Shown: one piece after another, positions 54,770 to 64,000 of the stretch
Numbering within the stretch: position 1 is the stretch's first letter
Layout of the letters: each line of letters opens with the position of its first letter
NCBI RefSeq assembly: GCF_000671395.1
Contig: NZ_AQQY01000001.1
Span: 721,575 to 785,574 of the forward strand
Source of the DNA: Actibacterium atlanticum
GTDB lineage: Bacteria; Pseudomonadota; Alphaproteobacteria; Rhodobacterales; Rhodobacteraceae
DNA length: 64,000 nucleotides
Reading direction: 5' to 3'
The notes under the pieces: model-generated
Seen by the model: only the letters and a program-made list of their open reading frames with translations
Databases searched by the model: none
What the model was told of the DNA's origin: nothing
Position numbers and translations under genes: made by a program

Positions 54770-57700
54770 ATGGTGACAGCCTTGAAGGCCACGACCGAAA
54801 AGCGGCGTTATAACCGCTGGGTCGCGAACGAAACGATGGAAGATTTCGCGCTGCGCTTTACCGCACGGCGGGCGCGCAAGTGGAGCTATGGCCGCGTGGC
54901 AAACACTGCCATTGGCTCGATCTCGTTTCTGGCGCTCGAAGCCATTGGCGGGACCATTACCCTTGTCTATGGCTTTGACATCGCGGTCGCCGCGATCATG
55001 CTGGTCGGGCTGATCCTGTTTCTGACCGGCCTGCCGATCAGCTATTACGCCGCCAAACACGGGGTAGATATCGACCTGCTGACGCGCGGCGCCGGGTTTG
55101 GCTATATCGGCTCGACGGTGACCTCGCTGATCTATGCCAGTTTCACCTTTATCTTCTTCGCGCTTGAAGCCGCCATTCTGGCGCTCGCGATGGAGTTCTG
55201 TTTCGGCCTGCCCTTGATGCTGGGCTATCTGATCAGCGCGCTGATCGTGATCCCGATGGTGGCCAAGGGCTTTACCAAAATCTCGGCGTTTCAGACATGG
55301 ACCCAACCGCTTTGGGTCGTGCTGCATATCCTGCCCTTCGTGCTTTTGGCCTTTGTGGGCTATGACTTTGACACCTGGACCAGCTTTCCGGGGCAAGAAC
55401 CCGACATCAAGGAACGTTCAACCATCCTGATGGTCGGGGCTGCGGCGGGCGTGGTGTTTTCTCTGATTGCCCAGATCGGTGAACAGGTCGACTTCCTGCG
55501 CTTCTTGCCCGAGCCCAAAACCGCCGCCGAAAAACGCAAATGGTGGGGCGCCCTGATTGCTGCCGGTCCGGGTTGGTCGATTCTGGGCGTTCTGAAAATG
55601 CTGGCCGGGTCTTATCTGGTAACCCTTGCGGTGCGCGAAGCCGTGCCCTTGGCCGAGGCTTCGGATCCGACCCGAATGTATTACACCGCCTTTGCGCAGG
55701 TGATCGACACCCCGTGGATCGTTCTGGGGCTGACGGGCGTGTTCGTGATCCTGTCACAGCTTAAGATCAACATTACCAATGCATATGCGGGTTCAATCGC
55801 CTGGTCTAACTTCTTTTCGCGCCTGACTCACAGCCATCCGGGCCGGGTTGTGTGGCTGGTGTTTAACGTTGCCATCGCCCTGATCCTGATGGAACTGGGC
55901 GTGTTCAAGGCACTGGAAAGCATTCTGGCGCTCTATTCCCATGTGGCCCTGTCATGGATCGGCGCGCTGGTGGCCGATCTGGTGATCAACAAACAGGTGG
56001 GGCTCAGCCCCAAGGGGATCGAGTTCCGCCGCGCTCACCTTTATGACGCCAACCCGGTCGGGATCGGCGCCATGATCGCGGCCTGTGTGATCTCGCTGAT
56101 CGCCTACTCCGGGGTGCTGGGGGAGCTGCCCCAAGCGCTTTCGCCGGTGATCGCGCTGGGCACGGCCTTTGTGATGGCGCCGGTGATCGCGCTGGCAACA
56201 AAGGGCAAATACTATATCGCCCGCGCGCCCATCAACGCCGAGCCCGGCTTGCACGAATGCTCGGTTTGTGAATACCGCTTTGACGCTGAAGACATGACGC
56301 ACTGCCCGTTTCACGAGGGGCCAATCTGTTCATTGTGCTGTACGCTGGACAGCACCTGCCGGGACGCCTGTAAACCCGAGGCCCGGCTGGACAACACGAT
56401 TGCGGCGCTGATCAACCGCCTGTTCCCCGAACCCGTTGCGCAGGCGCTGATGTCGCGCCTGTCGATGTTTGGCTTTGCCACCACGGGGCTGGCGTTGGGC
56501 TTTGGCGGTCTGTTGTTGATGATCCGGGGCTTTCGCGATCAGGCCAATTTCGACGCCGCCCTGACCATCATCTTCTGCGTCATGCTGATCATCATCGGGA
56601 TTTGCGTGTGGATGTTTATTCTTGCCCATGAAAGTCAGGCCAAAGCCCGCGAAGAAGCCACCCGACAAACCGACAGCCTGCTGCGCGAGGTCCGCGCCCA
56701 CGAACGCACCGACCGCGCCCTGCAAGACGCCAAGGAAAAGGCCGAAGCCGCCAACCTTGCCAAAACCCGCTACATGAGCGGCCTGAGCCATGAATTGCGT
56801 ACACCGCTGAACTCGATCTATGGCTTCGCGCAAATTCTGGAAAAAGACCCCCGCATCCCTGAAGAACGGCGCGGCGCGGTGACGACAATCCGCCGCTCAT
56901 CCGAACATCTGGCCGGTCTGATCGAGGGCCTGCTGGACATCAGCCGGATTGAAGCCGGCCGGCTGGAGCTAACCCGCGACCGCATCAACCTGCGCACCTT
57001 CCTGCATCAGGTGGCCTCGATCTTTGAAGAAACCGCGCGCGAGAAGGGGCTGGAATTCAGCATTAAAACCCGGGGTGTCCTGCCCGACTGGGTCGCCTGT
57101 GATGAAAAACGCCTGCGTCAGATCATCATCAACCTGATGTCCAATGCGATCCGTTACACCGATCAGGGCCACGTGCGTCTGACGCTGAATTACCGCAACG
57201 AAGTCGCAGTGATCGAGGTGGCGGATTCGGGCACCGGGATCGCGCCCGAAGAAATGGATCGTATCTGGCGCCCGTTTGAACGTGGGCGCGGCGCAATGGC
57301 AACCGGCTCGGGGCTGGGGCTGACCATCACCAAGCTGCTGGTGGAAATTCTGGGCGGCGAAATCGAAGTCGACAGCACCCCGGGCCAAGGCAGCCTGTTT
57401 CGGGTGCGCATGATGCTGCCTTCGATCGCGCATGATAAAACCGCGCCCGCCGATGCCATCCGCACTTCGGCGGCGGGCTATACCGGGCCGCGGCGCACGC
57501 TGATGGTGGTGGACGACGATCTGAACCACCTGTCGCTGGTGGAAAACTACCTGTCCCCCATCGGCTTTTCGGTGCTTCAGGCGCCCAATGCCGAATTGGC
57601 GCTGGAAATGCTGCATGACATCCGCCCGGAGCTGTTCATTCTGGACATCGCCATGCCCGGTATGGACGGTTGGCAACTGGCACAGGCCCTGCGCGAAGGC

Positions 57701-58105
57701 ATGCACGCCACAACGCCGATCATCATGATATCGGGCCATGCCTCGGATGCCCAAAAACCGGTGGCGCGCTCGGCCCTGTGCGACGCATTCATTGCCAAGC
57801 CTTACAATCTGGATGATCTGCTGCAACGTATCTGCGCCCTGTTGAAAGTCGAACTGCTGTCTGAACAGGCCACGCCAAGCGCCCCTCCTGCCCCGCCGCT
57901 TGTTCTGAAACGCTCGGATGCGCTGCATATTCTTGAACTGGCCGACATCGGCCACACCAAAGCGATCCGTGATAAGCTCAGCGCGCTTGAGGCCGCCGGG
58001 GAAATCCCGCCCGATCTCAGCCTCTCGTTGCGTCGCCGTATCGACCAGTTCGACATGACCGGCGTGCGCAAACTCATAGAAAGGGCCGAGCAACATGCCG
58101 CTTGA
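54770..58105 (+). CDS. NCS1 transporter-like hybrid sensor histidine kinase
   Basis: 1111 residues. Residues about 1-490 resemble the cytosine/purine/allantoin permease fold (NCS1), with about 12 membrane segments. A Cys/His-rich cluster follows (C497, C500, then several more Cys and His to about 535: CSVCEYRF, HCPFHEGPICSLCC, CRDAC), likely a zinc module. Two more membrane segments (about 560-620), a coiled coil, HisKA with H674 in SHELRTPLNS, HATPase with DSGTGIAP and GSGLGLTITKLL, and a receiver with D959 in LDIAMPGMDG come next. A helical C-terminal tail of about 100 residues ends the chain. Start ATG 54770 follows CGGGGGTT. The ligand is probably a nitrogenous solute. Confidence 0.85.
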   Translation: MVTALKATTEKRRYNRWVANETMEDFALRFTARRARKWSYGRVANTAIGSISFLALEAIGGTITLVYGFDIAVAAIMLVGLILFLTGLPISYYAAKHGVDIDLLTRGAGFGYIGSTVTSLIYASFTFIFFALEAAILALAMEFCFGLPLMLGYLISALIVIPMVAKGFTKISAFQTWTQPLWVVLHILPFVLLAFVGYDFDTWTSFPGQEPDIKERSTILMVGAAAGVVFSLIAQIGEQVDFLRFLPEPKTAAEKRKWWGALIAAGPGWSILGVLKMLAGSYLVTLAVREAVPLAEASDPTRMYYTAFAQVIDTPWIVLGLTGVFVILSQLKINITNAYAGSIAWSNFFSRLTHSHPGRVVWLVFNVAIALILMELGVFKALESILALYSHVALSWIGALVADLVINKQVGLSPKGIEFRRAHLYDANPVGIGAMIAACVISLIAYSGVLGELPQALSPVIALGTAFVMAPVIALATKGKYYIARAPINAEPGLHECSVCEYRFDAEDMTHCPFHEGPICSLCCTLDSTCRDACKPEARLDNTIAALINRLFPEPVAQALMSRLSMFGFATTGLALGFGGLLLMIRGFRDQANFDAALTIIFCVMLIIIGICVWMFILAHESQAKAREEATRQTDSLLREVRAHERTDRALQDAKEKAEAANLAKTRYMSGLSHELRTPLNSIYGFAQILEKDPRIPEERRGAVTTIRRSSEHLAGLIEGLLDISRIEAGRLELTRDRINLRTFLHQVASIFEETAREKGLEFSIKTRGVLPDWVACDEKRLRQIIINLMSNAIRYTDQGHVRLTLNYRNEVAVIEVADSGTGIAPEEMDRIWRPFERGRGAMATGSGLGLTITKLLVEILGGEIEVDSTPGQGSLFRVRMMLPSIAHDKTAPADAIRTSAAGYTGPRRTLMVVDDDLNHLSLVENYLSPIGFSVLQAPNAELALEMLHDIRPELFILDIAMPGMDGWQLAQALREGMHATTPIIMISGHASDAQKPVARSALCDAFIAKPYNLDDLLQRICALLKVELLSEQATPSAPPAPPLVLKRSDALHILELADIGHTKAIRDKLSALEAAGEIPPDLSLSLRRRIDQFDMTGVRKLIERAEQHAA

Positions 58106-59006
58106 TCCATCCACCCATAACATCGCGCTGGTCGTTGATGACAATCCCGAAGCGCTGGGGTTTGTGTCCACGGCGCTTGAAGAAATCGGCATGACCGTGC
58201 TGGTCGCCCGCGATGGGGCCTCGGCCATCGAACTCGTCAAACGGGTGCAACCCGACGTGATCATGATGGATGCGATCATGCCCGGGATGGACGGGTTTGA
58301 AACCACCCGCACCCTGAAAGCCGCCCCCATCGCAACCGATGCACCGATCATCTTTATGACCGGCCTGACGGATCGCGAAAACATTGTGCGTGGCCTGCAA
58401 AGCGGCGGTGTGGATTACATCACCAAACCGGTGGAAATCGACGAGATGATCGCCCGCGTCACGGTGCATATGCTGAACTCCAAAATGGTGCGCAGCGCAC
58501 GCGAGGCGCTGGACAGTTCCGGGCGCGCCGTGCTGGCGCTGAACGAAGATGGCGCGCTGGTCTGGGCCTCGCCCAAAGCGATGGAAGCCCTGGAACAGGC
58601 CGGGCTGACAGACATGGGGGGCAACGGCGCGATGGAGCCGCTGATCCAATGGTTGTCGCAAGCCGTCACTTTGCCGGTCTCTAAAGTGCCCGCTTTTGAA
58701 CGGCTTGGCCTGCGCCTGACCTATATCGGGCGGTCGTCAACCAAAGAGATTTTGGTGCGCCTGTCGATGCCCGACCATGACAGCCCGCAGGAATTGCTGA
58801 CTCAGGAACTCAACCTGACAGACCGCGAAGGCGAAGTGCTGTTTTGGCTCTCGCAGGGGAAAACCAACCGGGATATCGCTGAAATCCTGACCCTCAGCGC
58901 GCGCACGGTGAACAAGCATCTGGAACAGATTTTCCAGAAGCTGGGCGTCGACAACCGGACCTCGGCCGCGGTGCTGGCGGATCGGATCATCAGCCTGCGC
59001 CGCTGA
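58095..59006 (+). CDS. Response regulator, REC plus LuxR-type HTH
   Basis: 303 residues. N-terminal receiver (about 8-130) with phosphoacceptor D59 in MMDAIMPGMDG, VVDDN at 14-18, and KPVE near 110. A middle region (about 140-230) has a PAS-like feel (GRAVLALNEDGALVWASPKAMEALEQAG), and the C-terminal HTH (about 237-300) has LTDREGEVLFWLSQGKTNRDIAEIL and TVNKHLEQIFQKLGV. It starts 11 bases inside the kinase gene, so it is translationally coupled and almost surely its partner. The expected target is the divergent urt-fmd promoter. Confidence 0.9.
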   Translation: MPLDPSTHNIALVVDDNPEALGFVSTALEEIGMTVLVARDGASAIELVKRVQPDVIMMDAIMPGMDGFETTRTLKAAPIATDAPIIFMTGLTDRENIVRGLQSGGVDYITKPVEIDEMIARVTVHMLNSKMVRSAREALDSSGRAVLALNEDGALVWASPKAMEALEQAGLTDMGGNGAMEPLIQWLSQAVTLPVSKVPAFERLGLRLTYIGRSSTKEILVRLSMPDHDSPQELLTQELNLTDREGEVLFWLSQGKTNRDIAEILTLSARTVNKHLEQIFQKLGVDNRTSAAVLADRIISLRR

Positions 59007-59939
59007 TCAGTTGGGCAAAAACGCGCCGTTTTGCGCCTCGATAAACGCTTCTACCCGCGCCGTGGCCGGGTTGGGCGCGTGATCAGCGCGACGGATCAGG
59101 AACCATTGTCGCAACAACGGCAACCTGTCGGCCTTCAGTTCAACCAAGCGCCCTGAACGCAGTTCTTCAGTCACCGTATGACGCGAGATAATCGCGATCC
59201 CCAAACCCGCGATCACCGATTGCTTGATGGTTTCGTTGGTCCCCATCTCGATCATTTTATAGGGCGCCCCATATCCCAGCGCATCAAGATAGCGAGTCAT
59301 CAATATGCGCGTGCCCGACCCTTCTTCGCGGGCCAGAAACACCTCTTTAAACAAGGCATCCGGCAAAACCATATCCTGCTGCGCCAAAGGATGTTCCGGT
59401 GGGGCGATCAATACATGCGGGTGCGGACCCAATGGCACGGCGACCACTTCGGGCCGGCGCGGCGGGCGCCCCATGATCGCAAGGTCCAGCGCTCCATCCT
59501 GCAGCGCTGCGATGATCACATCGCGATTACCGATCTTCAGAACGACCTCGACCTGTGGGAAAGCCTCTTTCAACAGCGCCACCAAATGCGGGGCAAAGTA
59601 TTTGCCGGTGGATACGACCCCCAAAACGACCGCCCCCTCCATGCCTTCGTTAAAGGCGCGTACCTTTTGCGCGCAGCTTTCCAACGCCGCTTCGATCACC
59701 TGAGCCGCCGCCAGCACAGAGTCGCCCTGCAAGGTCAGCGTCGCCCCGGCTTTTGACGCACCACCAGGCCCGCGATTCAGCAATTTGCAGTCGAAATTCT
59801 CCTCCAGAAGCCGCAGTTGCGTGTGCACCGCTGGCGGCGTCAGCCCGATCTGCGCCGCGGCCTGCGTTATCGAGCCGCACGCTGCGACCGCAGAAAGAGC
59901 ACGCAACTGCTTGAAAGTAATGGCTTCGGGCTTTGTCAT
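59007..59939 (-). CDS. cbbR: LysR-type transcriptional regulator CbbR
   Basis: 310 residues: winged HTH with TFKQLRALSAVAACGSITQAAAQIGLTPPAVHTQLRLLEENF (about 8-50), then a periplasmic-binding-like effector domain with GVVSTGKYFAPHLVALLKEAFPQVEV (about 107-132). CbbR activates Calvin-cycle operons in response to metabolites such as RuBP or NADPH. Divergence from cbbF with a 104-base AT-rich gap is the classical arrangement and decides the name. Confidence 0.9.
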   Translation of the reverse strand: MTKPEAITFKQLRALSAVAACGSITQAAAQIGLTPPAVHTQLRLLEENFDCKLLNRGPGGASKAGATLTLQGDSVLAAAQVIEAALESCAQKVRAFNEGMEGAVVLGVVSTGKYFAPHLVALLKEAFPQVEVVLKIGNRDVIIAALQDGALDLAIMGRPPRRPEVVAVPLGPHPHVLIAPPEHPLAQQDMVLPDALFKEVFLAREEGSGTRILMTRYLDALGYGAPYKMIEMGTNETIKQSVIAGLGIAIISRHTVTEELRSGRLVELKADRLPLLRQWFLIRRADHAPNPATARVEAFIEAQNGAFLPN

Positions 59940-60043
59940 TTAATTTTTTCTAACGCTGGTTTCGCCTATTTAAATTTAATAACAAATCATTTTGCACATG
60001 ATCAACCCCATCGCGCCAAAAGCGCAATGTCGGGGAGGACATC
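59940..60043. promoter_or_regulatory. cbbR-cbbF divergent control region
   Basis: AT-rich compared with its neighbours and containing TTAAATTTAA at 59970-59979 and several T-N11-A matches, the loose motif bound by LysR regulators. Binding of CbbR here is inferred from gene order. The ribosome site GGGGAGGACATC precedes cbbF. Confidence 0.5.
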
Positions 60044-61051
60044 ATGCAAGACCAACAGCCGATCGCCACATCGGCCCATGTGCCAAGTGCGCTCAGACCC
60101 CTTATGGGGGCGCTTTGCGACGTCGCTGCACAGCTATCGCATCTTATCCAACGCGGCCCCCTGGGCGGCAAGCTGGGTGCAGAAGTGGGCACGAACACCG
60201 GTGGGGATGGTCAAAAGGCCCTGGACATCATGGCAGACGAGGCCTTTGCGGAACGGCTGCGCGATGCCTCTGTCCGCTGGTATGCCTCCGAAGAGCGCGA
60301 AGACGTGATCGAGCTGGATCAAAACGGCGCTTACACCCTTGCAATCGACCCATTGGATGGCTCTTCTAATATTGACGTAAACGTTTCTATTGGAACGATA
60401 TTTTCAATCTTTGATGCCAAGGACGATGCCGAAAGCAGCGTCATGCGCCCGGCCACAGAACAGCTGGCGGGCGGCTATATCATCTATGGTCCGCAAACCA
60501 TGCTTATGGTCACCTTTGGTCAAGGTACACAGGCCTATTTGCTGGACCCCGATAGCAACGACTGGCTGTTGGTCGATGCCGCTGTCAAGGTCCCGGCAAC
60601 AGCACGCGAATTCGCGATCAACGCGTCAAACTATCGCCATTGGCCGCAACCCGTACGCGCCTATATTGACGATTGTCTGGCAGGCGAAGACGGCCCGCGC
60701 GAACGCAATTTCAACATGCGCTGGGTGGCGTCTCTGGTTGCCGAAACCCACCGTATTCTCAGCCGAGGCGGGGTGTTTTTGTATCCCGGCGATCAGCGCC
60801 CGGGCTATGAAAACGGTCGCCTGCGGTTGGTCTATGAATGCGCCCCGATTGCCTTCTTGATGGAGCAAGCCGGCGGTCAGGCCACCGATGGCCATGACCG
60901 GATCATGGATCACACCGCCACCACTCTGCATCAGCGCACGCCCTTCGTATTCGGCTCGCCCGAAAAAGTTGGCCGCGTCGCCGCCTATCATGACCTGCCC
61001 CAAGGCGAGGTCTCGGCCCTATTTGGCTCGCGCGGGTTATTCCGCGCTTAA
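60044..61051 (+). CDS. cbbF: Class I fructose-1,6-bisphosphatase
   Basis: Calvin-cycle and gluconeogenic enzyme making fructose-6-phosphate; bacterial Calvin versions may also act on sedoheptulose-1,7-bisphosphate. 335 residues with [29 protein letters not shown] Mg/phosphate motif (about 104-128) and [15 protein letters not shown] (about 226-240). YVYECAPI-type C-terminal motif is seen as [18 protein letters not shown]. First gene of the cbb operon, 12 bases before cbbP. Confidence 0.95.
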   Translation: MQDQQPIATSAHVPSALRPLMGALCDVAAQLSHLIQRGPLGGKLGAEVGTNTGGDGQKALDIMADEAFAERLRDASVRWYASEEREDVIELDQNGAYTLAIDPLDGSSNIDVNVSIGTIFSIFDAKDDAESSVMRPATEQLAGGYIIYGPQTMLMVTFGQGTQAYLLDPDSNDWLLVDAAVKVPATAREFAINASNYRHWPQPVRAYIDDCLAGEDGPRERNFNMRWVASLVAETHRILSRGGVFLYPGDQRPGYENGRLRLVYECAPIAFLMEQAGGQATDGHDRIMDHTATTLHQRTPFVFGSPEKVGRVAAYHDLPQGEVSALFGSRGLFRA

Positions 61052-61063
61052 GGACACCAAAAC

Positions 61064-61936
61064 ATGAGCAAGAAACATCCCATCATCTCGGTCACCGGTT
61101 CTTCGGGGGCTGGCACATCGACCGTCAAACACACGTTCGATCAGATTTTCCGGCGCGAGGGCGTCAAAGCCGTCAGCATCGAAGGCGACGCGTTCCACCG
61201 CTTTAACCGCGCCGATATGAAGGCCGAACTGGAACGCCGTTATGCCTCGGGCGATCACGGTTTCAGTCATTTTTCCTTTGAAGCCAACGAGTTGGCCGAG
61301 CTGGAACGCGTGTTCCGCGACTACAGCGCAACGGGCACCGGCAAAACCCGCCACTATGTGCATGACGATGACGAGGCCGCCCGTCTTGGCGTGCCCCCCG
61401 GCGAATTCACCGGCTGGCAAGAGTTCGATTCAGACAGTGATTTGCTGTTTTACGAAGGGCTGCACGGCGCCGTGGTCAATGACGAGGTCGATCTGGCCAA
61501 ACACGCCGATCTGAAAATCGGTGTGGTGCCGGTGGTGAACCTTGAGTGGATTCAAAAAATCCACCGCGACAAGGAAAAGCGTGGCTATACCACCGAGGCC
61601 GTGACCGATGTGATTTTGCGCCGGATGCACGCTTATGTGCACTGCATTACCCCACAGTTCACCCATACGGATGTGAACTTCCAGCGGGTCCCGGTGGTGG
61701 ATACCTCCAACCCATTCATCGCCCGCTGGATCCCTACCCCGGATGAAAGCCTTGTGGTGATCCGCTTCGCCAACCCGCGCGGCATCGACTTCAGCTATCT
61801 TCTGTCGATGATCCACGACAGCTGGATGAGCCGGGCAAACTCCATCGTGATCCCCGGCGGCAAGATGGATCTGGCCATGCAGCTGATTTTCACCCCGATG
61901 ATCGACCGGCTTGTCAGCCAGTCCAAGCGCGCCTGA
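61064..61936 (+). CDS. cbbP: Phosphoribulokinase
   Basis: Calvin-cycle-specific enzyme: ATP plus ribulose-5-phosphate to ribulose-1,5-bisphosphate. 290 residues, the proteobacterial octameric class. P-loop GSSGAGTSTVKHTF (about 10-23), VSIEGDAFHRF (about 37-47), and LLFYEGLHG (about 125-133) are all present, as is NLEWIQKIHRDKEKRGY. The presence of this gene is the best evidence for an intact Calvin cycle. Confidence 0.95.
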   Translation: MSKKHPIISVTGSSGAGTSTVKHTFDQIFRREGVKAVSIEGDAFHRFNRADMKAELERRYASGDHGFSHFSFEANELAELERVFRDYSATGTGKTRHYVHDDDEAARLGVPPGEFTGWQEFDSDSDLLFYEGLHGAVVNDEVDLAKHADLKIGVVPVVNLEWIQKIHRDKEKRGYTTEAVTDVILRRMHAYVHCITPQFTHTDVNFQRVPVVDTSNPFIARWIPTPDESLVVIRFANPRGIDFSYLLSMIHDSWMSRANSIVIPGGKMDLAMQLIFTPMIDRLVSQSKRA

Positions 61937-61948
61937 GGAGGCTTTCCC

Positions 61949-63946
61949 ATGAATGAAATGTCTGTGAAACCCGCCACCGAAACCCTGATGGCCAATGCCA
62001 TTCGCGCGCTGACCATGGATGCGGTTCAGGCCGCCAATTCCGGCCACCCCGGCGCGCCGATGGGCATGGCTGACGTGGCTGCTGTGCTGTTCAACCGCTT
62101 TATGACGCTTGATCCTAAAGCGCCCAACTGGGCTGATCGCGATCGGTTTGTCATGTCTGCAGGGCATGGTTCGATGTTGGTTTATGCAATCAACCACCTG
62201 CTGGGCTATGGCGATATGGATATGGACCAGCTGCGCAACTTCCGCCAGTTCGGCTATCGCACCGCCGGTCACCCCGAATATGGCCATGCCGACGGGATTG
62301 AGACTACCACCGGCCCGCTGGGTCAGGGCATCACCACCGCTGTGGGCATGGCCTTGGCTGAACGCATGCACAACGCCCGTTTCGGCGACGATCTGGTCGA
62401 TCACTACACCTATGTGATCGCCGGCGATGGTTGCCTGATGGAGGGCATCAGCCACGAAGCCATTGATATGGCGGGCCATTGGCAGTTGGGGCGGATGATC
62501 GTGTTGTGGGATGACAACAAGATCACCATCGACGGTGCCACCAATCTGTCCACCTCGACCGACCAAAAGGCGCGTTTTGCCGCCGCAGGCTGGCATGTTC
62601 TGTCGATTGACGGCCACAACGCGGGCGAAATCGCCGATGCGATTGACGAGGCCCGCCGTGACCCCCGCCCCAGCCTGATCGCCTGCCGCACCATCATCGG
62701 CTATGGCGCGCCCAACAAACAGGGCACCTCGGCCACCCATGGTGCACCGCTGGGCGATGATGAAATCGCGGCAACCCGTGAAGCGCTGAACTGGCCTCAC
62801 CCGCGCTTTGAAATCCCGCAACCGGTCTATGAAGCCTGGCAGGCCATCGCCAAACGCGGCGCCGCCACCCGTGCCGCATGGGAACGCCGTCTGGCCGCCT
62901 CCCCCATGGGCAAGGATTTCACCGCCAGCCTGTCCGGCCCAGATGCCAAAGCGCTGGACAAAGCGATCAGCGCCTACAAAGCACAGCTGTCCAAAGACGC
63001 CCCCAAAGTCGCCACCCGCAAAGCCTCGGAAATGGCGCTTGAGGTGATCAATGCCACCCTGCCCAATTCGGTCGGAGGCTCGGCCGATCTGACCGGCTCA
63101 AACAACACCCGTACGTCCGAAATGACCCCGGTCAGCAAGGACACCTATGGCGGCAGCTATATACACTATGGCATCCGCGAACATGGCATGGCGGCGGTGA
63201 TGAATGGCATCGCCCTGCATGGCGGCTTTCTGGCCTATGGCGGCACCTTCCTGTGCTTTGCCGACTATGCCCGCGGCGCGATGCGCTTGTCGGCGCTGAT
63301 GGGCCTGCCGGTGACCTATGTGATGACCCATGACAGTATCGGCCTTGGCGAAGACGGCCCGACCCACCAACCGGTGGAACACCTTGCCAGCCTGCGCGCC
63401 ATGCCCAACATGTTGGTGTTTCGCCCTTGCGATGCGGTGGAAACCGCCGAAGCATGGCAAATTGCCGTGACCCAATCGCGCACGCCGTCAACCTTGGCGC
63501 TGAGCCGTCAGGGCCTGCCGACAGTGCGCACCGATCACGCCCGCGACAACCTGACTGCACGCGGAGCCTATGTGCTGCGCGGGGCGGATGGGCCGCGTGA
63601 CATCACGCTGATCGCCACCGGCTCGGAAGTCGAAATCGCGCTGAAAGCAGCCGACATGCTGGCCGAGCTGAACATCAACGCGGCGGTGGTCTCGGCCCCG
63701 TGTTTTGAACTGTTCGCGCAACAAGACCCGGCCTATCGCGCCGGGGTGCTGGGCAATGCCCCCCGCGTCGGGGTCGAGGCCGCTGTACAGCAAGGCTGGA
63801 ATGCGATCCTGGGCGAAAACAGCACCTTCATCGGCATGACCGGCTTTGGTGCTTCGGCCCCTGCTGGGCAGCTTTACCAACATTTCGGCATCACGCCGCA
63901 AGCAGTGGCCCAGGCCGCTGTCTCTCTCCACAATCAAGAGGTTTGA
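61949..63946 (+). CDS. cbbT: Transketolase
   Basis: Thiamine-diphosphate enzyme moving two-carbon units; here in the regenerative phase of the Calvin cycle. 665 residues: [19 protein letters not shown] (about 27-45), [18 protein letters not shown] (ThDP/Mg, about 155-172), [18 protein letters not shown] (about 410-427) and [20 protein letters not shown] (about 461-480). GAGGAGG precedes the ATG. Symbol tkt is also in use; operon position favours cbbT. Confidence 0.95.
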   Translation: MNEMSVKPATETLMANAIRALTMDAVQAANSGHPGAPMGMADVAAVLFNRFMTLDPKAPNWADRDRFVMSAGHGSMLVYAINHLLGYGDMDMDQLRNFRQFGYRTAGHPEYGHADGIETTTGPLGQGITTAVGMALAERMHNARFGDDLVDHYTYVIAGDGCLMEGISHEAIDMAGHWQLGRMIVLWDDNKITIDGATNLSTSTDQKARFAAAGWHVLSIDGHNAGEIADAIDEARRDPRPSLIACRTIIGYGAPNKQGTSATHGAPLGDDEIAATREALNWPHPRFEIPQPVYEAWQAIAKRGAATRAAWERRLAASPMGKDFTASLSGPDAKALDKAISAYKAQLSKDAPKVATRKASEMALEVINATLPNSVGGSADLTGSNNTRTSEMTPVSKDTYGGSYIHYGIREHGMAAVMNGIALHGGFLAYGGTFLCFADYARGAMRLSALMGLPVTYVMTHDSIGLGEDGPTHQPVEHLASLRAMPNMLVFRPCDAVETAEAWQIAVTQSRTPSTLALSRQGLPTVRTDHARDNLTARGAYVLRGADGPRDITLIATGSEVEIALKAADMLAELNINAAVVSAPCFELFAQQDPAYRAGVLGNAPRVGVEAAVQQGWNAILGENSTFIGMTGFGASAPAGQLYQHFGITPQAVAQAAVSLHNQEV

Positions 63947-63947
63947 A

Positions 63948-64000
63948 ATGACCGTAAAAGTAGCCATCAACGGCTTTGGGCGGATTGGGCGTAACGTTCT
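63948..64000 (+). CDS. gap: Glyceraldehyde-3-phosphate dehydrogenase (N-terminus only)
   Basis: Only the first 17 codons are visible before the window ends: MTVKVAINGFGRIGRNV, the NAD-binding start of type I GAPDH. It follows cbbT by one base, as expected for cbbG/gap in a cbb operon. The rest lies outside. Confidence 0.88.
   Translation, partial: MTVKVAINGFGRIGRNV

Noticed and set aside
56969..58384. 471-codon minus-strand open frame
   Set aside because: Antisense to the kinase and response-regulator genes, whose motifs are intact.
61430..62821. 463-codon minus-strand open frame
   Set aside because: Antisense to cbbP and cbbT; composition artefact.

Overview
The window is a high-GC, densely packed alphaproteobacterial chromosome segment, most likely from a member of the Roseobacter group (Rhodobacteraceae/Roseobacteraceae). 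The basis is protein-level recognition: DUF4167, DUF2927, DUF1499, DUF6778 and DUF1289 proteins, a DksA with a reduced zinc finger, a MarR-GNAT fusion, a CbbR-cbb operon and glycosyltransferase/TupA proteins typical of that group. The species cannot be named from the sequence. No rRNA, tRNA, insertion sequence, prophage or CRISPR array was seen.

Layout. 1-863: pepA (runs off the left edge), divergent from 990-8395, an envelope operon lptF-lptG-lptD-surA-pdxA-rsmA with stop/start overlaps. 8400-11062: DUF4167 gene and prmC-prfA. 11124-13978: small secreted protein, DUF1499 protein, agmatinase and FAD monooxygenase. 14053-18751: dksA, then MoxR ATPase, GNAT, DUF2927 lipoprotein, a 54-residue membrane protein and a CoxE-type VWA protein. 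18843-20201: secreted GH16-RTX glucanase. 20244-23373: M48 protease, PIN protein and RlmI-like methyltransferase (overlapping genes), and a lipoprotein. 23848-26590: edd without eda, and a MarR-GNAT regulator. 26614-30158: der, bamB and a YfgM-like protein. 30396-35227: RND adaptor and permease. 35256-37150: LysM protein and LOG hydrolase. 37151-38330: AT-richer accessory patch with an orphan secreted protein and a broken Cys-rich repeat gene. 38381-43504: sodB, two paralogous glycosyltransferases (one fused to a sulfotransferase) and a TupA-type ATP-grasp protein. 43716-45652: ccmI-ruvX-DUF1289. 45673-47926: small secreted protein, TSUP permease and dusA. 47993-54532: urtABCDE-fmdA-fmdB, an amide/urea uptake and hydrolysis operon. 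54770-59006: divergent transporter-fused hybrid histidine kinase and LuxR-type response regulator. 59007-64000: cbbR divergent from cbbF-cbbP-cbbT-gap (gap runs off the right edge).

How the parts work together. The left end assembles the outer membrane: LptF/G/D for LPS export, SurA for porin folding and, further on, BamB. The most interesting unit is 47993-59006. An NCS1-type transporter fold with a Cys/His cluster is fused to a histidine kinase and a receiver. It is co-transcribed with a LuxR-type regulator and diverges from an amide/urea ABC transporter with formamidase. I infer that it senses a nitrogenous solute and controls that operon; an ATACGT-N6-ACGTAT dyad in the shared promoter region is a candidate operator. 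The right end is the regulatory and regenerative part of a Calvin-Benson operon; RuBisCO genes are not in the window.
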